A program made the position numbers and the translations under genes. 64,000 nt of DNA. Origin: HyVt-105 sp049975425 (lineage in GTDB: Bacteria > Bacteroidota > Bacteroidia > Bacteroidales > VadinHA17). Position 1 is the stretch's first letter. Each line of letters starts with the position of its first letter. The notes below the pieces were generated by a model. That model did not search any database. It was given only the letters and a program-made list of their open reading frames with translations, and was not told where the DNA came from. Below are positions 61,198-64,000 of the stretch, one piece after another. The stretch covers positions 150,007 through 214,006 of the forward strand of contig JBNGDI010000001.1 of NCBI GenBank assembly GCA_049975425.1. Direction: 5' to 3'.

Positions 61198-61213
61198 TTG
61201 GCACAACGATTGA
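61198..61213 (+). promoter_or_regulatory. Candidate sigma-54-like promoter upstream of lon
   Basis: TTGGCAC, 5 bases, TTGA: close to the -24/-12 sigma-54 pattern TGGCAC-N5-TTGC, but the -12 GC reads GA, a poor base at a key position. About 80 nt upstream of the lon ATG. Confidence 0.35.
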
Positions 61214-61245
61214 CCGTACATATACCACGCTAAATGTTGAAAGGG

Positions 61246-61263
61246 TCTGACAAAATGTCCAGA
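61246..61263. promoter_or_regulatory. Near-perfect dyad in the lon leader
   Basis: TCTGACA and TGTC-C-AGA are inverted repeats around AAA, broken by one extra C. It lies 32 nt before the lon ATG and could bind a repressor. Confidence 0.45.
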
Positions 61264-61277
61264 ATGGATTCAGACCG

Positions 61278-61285
61278 AAAGGAGG
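61278..61285 (+). promoter_or_regulatory. Strong Shine-Dalgarno site of lon
   Basis: AAAGGAGG, 9 nt before the ATG at 61295. A full anti-16S match is rare in this phylum, where most genes here show none. It also supports the chosen start. Confidence 0.7.
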
Positions 61286-61294
61286 AAAGATTGT

Positions 61295-63793
61295 ATGAGC
61301 GATAAGAAATCAGGATCCATGAAAAATATATGGCTTTCTGCCGGTTTTGACGAAGAAGCCGATTTTATTCCCCTGATCTCGGATGATAATGAAGAGGTCC
61401 TGAACAAGGAGTCTATCCCTGAAACACTGCCTATATTGCCTTTACGAAACACGGTTTTGTTTCCGGGAGTTCTGATCCCCATCACGGTGGGCAGAAGCAA
61501 AAGCCTTACCCTGATAAGGGAAGTTTACAGGAAAGACCGGCTGATAGGGACTGTTGCCCAGAAAGATCCGGAAGACGATGATCCCGGTCCGGAAAATCTG
61601 TACAGCATTGGAACGGCTGCACAGATTGTCAAGATCCTCGAAATGCCCGACGGTTCCACTTCAGTGATTATTCAGGGCAGGAAAAGGATCAAAATCGGGG
61701 AATACACCTCCTCCGATCCCTATTTTACGGCACGTGTGACAACCCTTTCCGACCAGATGCCGGCCCGGAAGGATCAGGAATTCGAAGCCCTGATCGGCTC
61801 ATTGAAAGACCTTTCGCTTCGGATCATCAAGCTTTCCAGCAATATTCCACCCGAGGCTTCCTTTGCCGTAAAAAATATCGACAGTTCCACTTTCCTGATC
61901 AATTTCATTTCGTCCAATTCCAATGTGAAACTGGAAGAAAAGCAAAAGCTTCTGGAAACCGACGACCTCCGCCTGCGCGGTATTCAACTGCTGGAATACC
62001 TCACGCGCGAGGTACAGATTCTGGAGCTCAAACGGGATATCCAGACCAAGGTGAAGCTGGACCTTGACCAGCAGCAACGGGAATACCTTCTGCACCAGCA
62101 GATGAAGACCATACAGGACGAGCTGGGCGGAAACCCGCTGCAGCAGGAAATGGAAGAGCTCAGAAAAAGGGCTCAGGAAAAGAAATGGGGGAAAGAAGTG
62201 GCCCAGGTGTTTGAGAGGGAGCTGAACAAGCTTCAGCGTATGAATCCCGCTGCCGGTGAGTATTCCGTGCAGATGAATTATCTGCAGGTACTGCTCGATC
62301 TGCCCTGGAAAGAATATACTCCGGATAATTTCGACCTGAAACATGCCGGGAAAGTGCTGGACGAAGACCATTACGGACTGGAACCCGTGAAGGAAAGGAT
62401 TCTGGAGCACCTTGCGGTGCTGAAGTTGAAAGGCGATATGAAATCGCCCATTCTCTGCCTGTACGGTCCTCCCGGTGTGGGGAAAACCTCACTGGGGCGT
62501 TCCGTGGCCAGGGCCCTGGGAAGAAAATATGTCAGAATGTCGCTCGGAGGATTGCACGATGAGGCCGAAATCCGCGGACACCGGAAAACTTATATCGGAG
62601 CCATGCCCGGACGAATCATTCAGAATATCCGGAAGGCAAAATCGTCCAATCCCGTTTTTATCCTCGATGAGATTGATAAGGTGGGCCGCGATATACACGG
62701 TGATCCGGCATCGGCCCTGCTGGAAGTGCTCGACCCGGAACAGAACAGTACATTTTACGATAATTTCCTTGAACTGGAGTATGATCTTTCCCGGGTGTTG
62801 TTTATCGCTACGGCCAATACTACCAGCACGATACATCCTGCCCTGCGCGACAGGATGGAAATGATCGACATCAGCGGATATATCGTGGAGGAAAAGGTGG
62901 AGATAGCCAGGCGCCATCTCGTTCCAAAACAGCTTGCCAATCACGGGCTGAAGAAAAACCAGATGAGTGTTACCAAAAAGGTACTGGAATATATTATTGA
63001 ACACCATACCCGTGAATCGGGTGTTCGTGAACTGGACAAAAAGCTGGCCAAGGTGGCCCGGCATATAGCGCGGAAAATCGCCTTCGGGGAAGAGTACCGC
63101 CGTTCATTGACCCGGGCCGATATCCGGAAGATCCTGGGGCCGCCTGAATACAAGAAAGATGTTTCTCAGAACAGAAATATGACCGGAGTGGTTACCGGAC
63201 TGGCCTGGACTGCCGCGGGAGGACAGATCCTGTTTGTGGAAACCAGCCTGAGCAAGGGCAAGGGAAAACTGACCATTACAGGAAATCTGGGTGATGTGAT
63301 GAAGGAATCGGCGGTGATCGCCCTGGAATACATCCGCTCGCATACGGCCATGCTGGGACTTCCCGATGAAGTGGTTGACCACTGGAATATACACCTGCAT
63401 GTTCCGGAAGGAGCCATTCCCAAAGACGGCCCTTCAGCGGGGATTACCATGCTCTGCTCCATGGTGTCGGCCTTTACCCAGCGCAAGGTAAAGCGGCATG
63501 TAGCCATGACCGGGGAAATCACCCTCAGAGGGAAAGTGCTGCCTGTTGGAGGGATCAAGGAAAAGATCCTGGCAGCCAAACGGGCCGGTATCCGTGAGAT
63601 CATTATATCTGAGGATAACCGGAAAAATGTGGAGCAGATTAAGGATATTTACCTGAAGGGGCTTGCTTTTCACTACGTTACGGAAATCGATGAGGTGATT
63701 GATCTGGTATTACTCAGGCAGAAAGTGGCCAGGCCCTTGAAAATTGATTACTTCCTGGAAGAAAAATCCCACGCTCCGGCCAACAGGGAATAA
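61295..63793 (+). CDS. lon: ATP-dependent protease Lon
   Basis: Cytoplasmic AAA+ serine protease of misfolded and regulatory proteins. The 832-residue protein has the N-terminal LON domain (PILPLRNTVLFPGVLIPI from about residue 47), a coiled region near 250-310, the AAA+ module with Walker A GPPGVGKT (391-398), IFILDEIDK as Walker B, and the protease part with Ser714 in KDGPSAGITM and Lys755 in GGIKEK forming the catalytic dyad. The extra about 45 N-terminal residues before the LON domain are acidic, as in other Bacteroidota. Its leader is unusual, with a dyad and a strong Shine-Dalgarno. Confidence 0.97.
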   Translation: MSDKKSGSMKNIWLSAGFDEEADFIPLISDDNEEVLNKESIPETLPILPLRNTVLFPGVLIPITVGRSKSLTLIREVYRKDRLIGTVAQKDPEDDDPGPENLYSIGTAAQIVKILEMPDGSTSVIIQGRKRIKIGEYTSSDPYFTARVTTLSDQMPARKDQEFEALIGSLKDLSLRIIKLSSNIPPEASFAVKNIDSSTFLINFISSNSNVKLEEKQKLLETDDLRLRGIQLLEYLTREVQILELKRDIQTKVKLDLDQQQREYLLHQQMKTIQDELGGNPLQQEMEELRKRAQEKKWGKEVAQVFERELNKLQRMNPAAGEYSVQMNYLQVLLDLPWKEYTPDNFDLKHAGKVLDEDHYGLEPVKERILEHLAVLKLKGDMKSPILCLYGPPGVGKTSLGRSVARALGRKYVRMSLGGLHDEAEIRGHRKTYIGAMPGRIIQNIRKAKSSNPVFILDEIDKVGRDIHGDPASALLEVLDPEQNSTFYDNFLELEYDLSRVLFIATANTTSTIHPALRDRMEMIDISGYIVEEKVEIARRHLVPKQLANHGLKKNQMSVTKKVLEYIIEHHTRESGVRELDKKLAKVARHIARKIAFGEEYRRSLTRADIRKILGPPEYKKDVSQNRNMTGVVTGLAWTAAGGQILFVETSLSKGKGKLTITGNLGDVMKESAVIALEYIRSHTAMLGLPDEVVDHWNIHLHVPEGAIPKDGPSAGITMLCSMVSAFTQRKVKRHVAMTGEITLRGKVLPVGGIKEKILAAKRAGIREIIISEDNRKNVEQIKDIYLKGLAFHYVTEIDEVIDLVLLRQKVARPLKIDYFLEEKSHAPANRE

Positions 63794-63981
63794 CCGGTCC
63801 CCGGACGGGTTGCCGCTTTTCTTTAACCCCTTTACGAGTAATCACTCCCCGGTAAGTTTGCCATGGGGCCTGATCAATGCCGGAGTACATTAAGTTTCAG
63901 AGTATGATTTGCAGGATCCGAGGCGAAGAAACTATCTACGTAGACAACTGGCTTTGTTGTGATATAATCAGCAATTTCTTG

Positions 63982-63989
63982 TATATTTG
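63982..63989 (+). promoter_or_regulatory. -7 promoter box near the window end
   Basis: TATATTTG, exact TAnnTTTG match, with an ATG at 63996 that probably starts the next gene; only its first codon and two further bases are in the window. TTG triplets lie 22-25 nt upstream. The 188 bp between lon and this box show no other feature. Confidence 0.55.
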
Positions 63990-64000
63990 GAAAAAATGCT

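Overview
This is a gene-dense chromosomal stretch from a member of the Bacteroidota (Bacteroidetes), most likely Bacteroidales or a close anaerobic relative. Several independent signs agree: promoters of the TAnnTTTG type instead of sigma-70 boxes, an almost complete lack of Shine-Dalgarno sequences, a type III glutamine synthetase, the type IX secretion protein PorQ with PorV-like and PorE-like outer-envelope proteins, and families common in this phylum (DUF2851, DUF3109, the GlmU-like NTP_transf_4 protein). A run of 100 Ns at 52311-52410 shows that this is a scaffold from a draft or metagenome assembly. The DNA has mid-range GC and mostly encodes housekeeping functions. I see no phage, insertion sequence, CRISPR array or rRNA.

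Layout. 1-5.8 kb: the end of lipB, recJ, then a minus-strand set purE, PorV-like protein, helix-hairpin-helix outer-membrane protein. 5.8-11.3 kb: a plus-strand run hpt, adk, obg, PAP2 phosphatase, lplA, plsC and an unassigned methyltransferase-like gene. 11.5-20.7 kb: topoisomerase subunits B and A, aroK, an exported protein of unknown role, gpmI coupled to a Cys-rich DUF3109 gene, and an M20 peptidase. 20.7-25.1 kb: glutamine synthetase III behind an AT-rich leader with two C4/G4 palindromes, then a TPR/PD40/OmpA envelope protein. 25.2-34.8 kb: purM, prfA, pyrF, DUF2851, a K+ channel, rpsO, pnp, an orphan membrane protein and a deoxynucleoside kinase. 34.9-42.7 kb: an OmpA/TPR lipoprotein, a SpoU methyltransferase, sucC, an Fe-S fusion protein, RDD protein, orphans, and a methyltransferase / YkoF-like / metallo-hydrolase cluster. 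42.7-50.2 kb: a long minus-strand run porQ, cmk, ispH, pfkA, priA, rfaE1, tRNA-Pro. 50.4-64 kb: lipid kinase, EamA transporter, the gap with a hairpin-rich block and an abnormal tRNA-His, flippase, yggS and cupin, a Bax1-I-like protein, a PLP aminotransferase overlapping a GNAT-like gene, ribosomal L31, a GlmU-like protein and lon.

Working together, the genes cover purine salvage and synthesis (purE, purM, hpt, adk), pyrimidine synthesis and salvage (pyrF, cmk, the deoxynucleoside kinase), two routes of lipoate attachment (lipB, lplA), glycolysis (pfkA, gpmI), translation and RNA turnover (prfA, rpsO, rpmE2, pnp), DNA maintenance (recJ, priA, topoisomerase) and envelope biogenesis. Nothing here is an obvious new defence or mobile system. 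The best leads are the exported HhH/beta-barrel protein with its coupled PorV-like partner, the tRNA-His with acceptor-stem mismatches next to a structured repeat and scaffold gap, the glutamine synthetase leader and the unusual lon leader. Many starts were moved to internal ATGs using promoter position, signal peptides or gene overlap.
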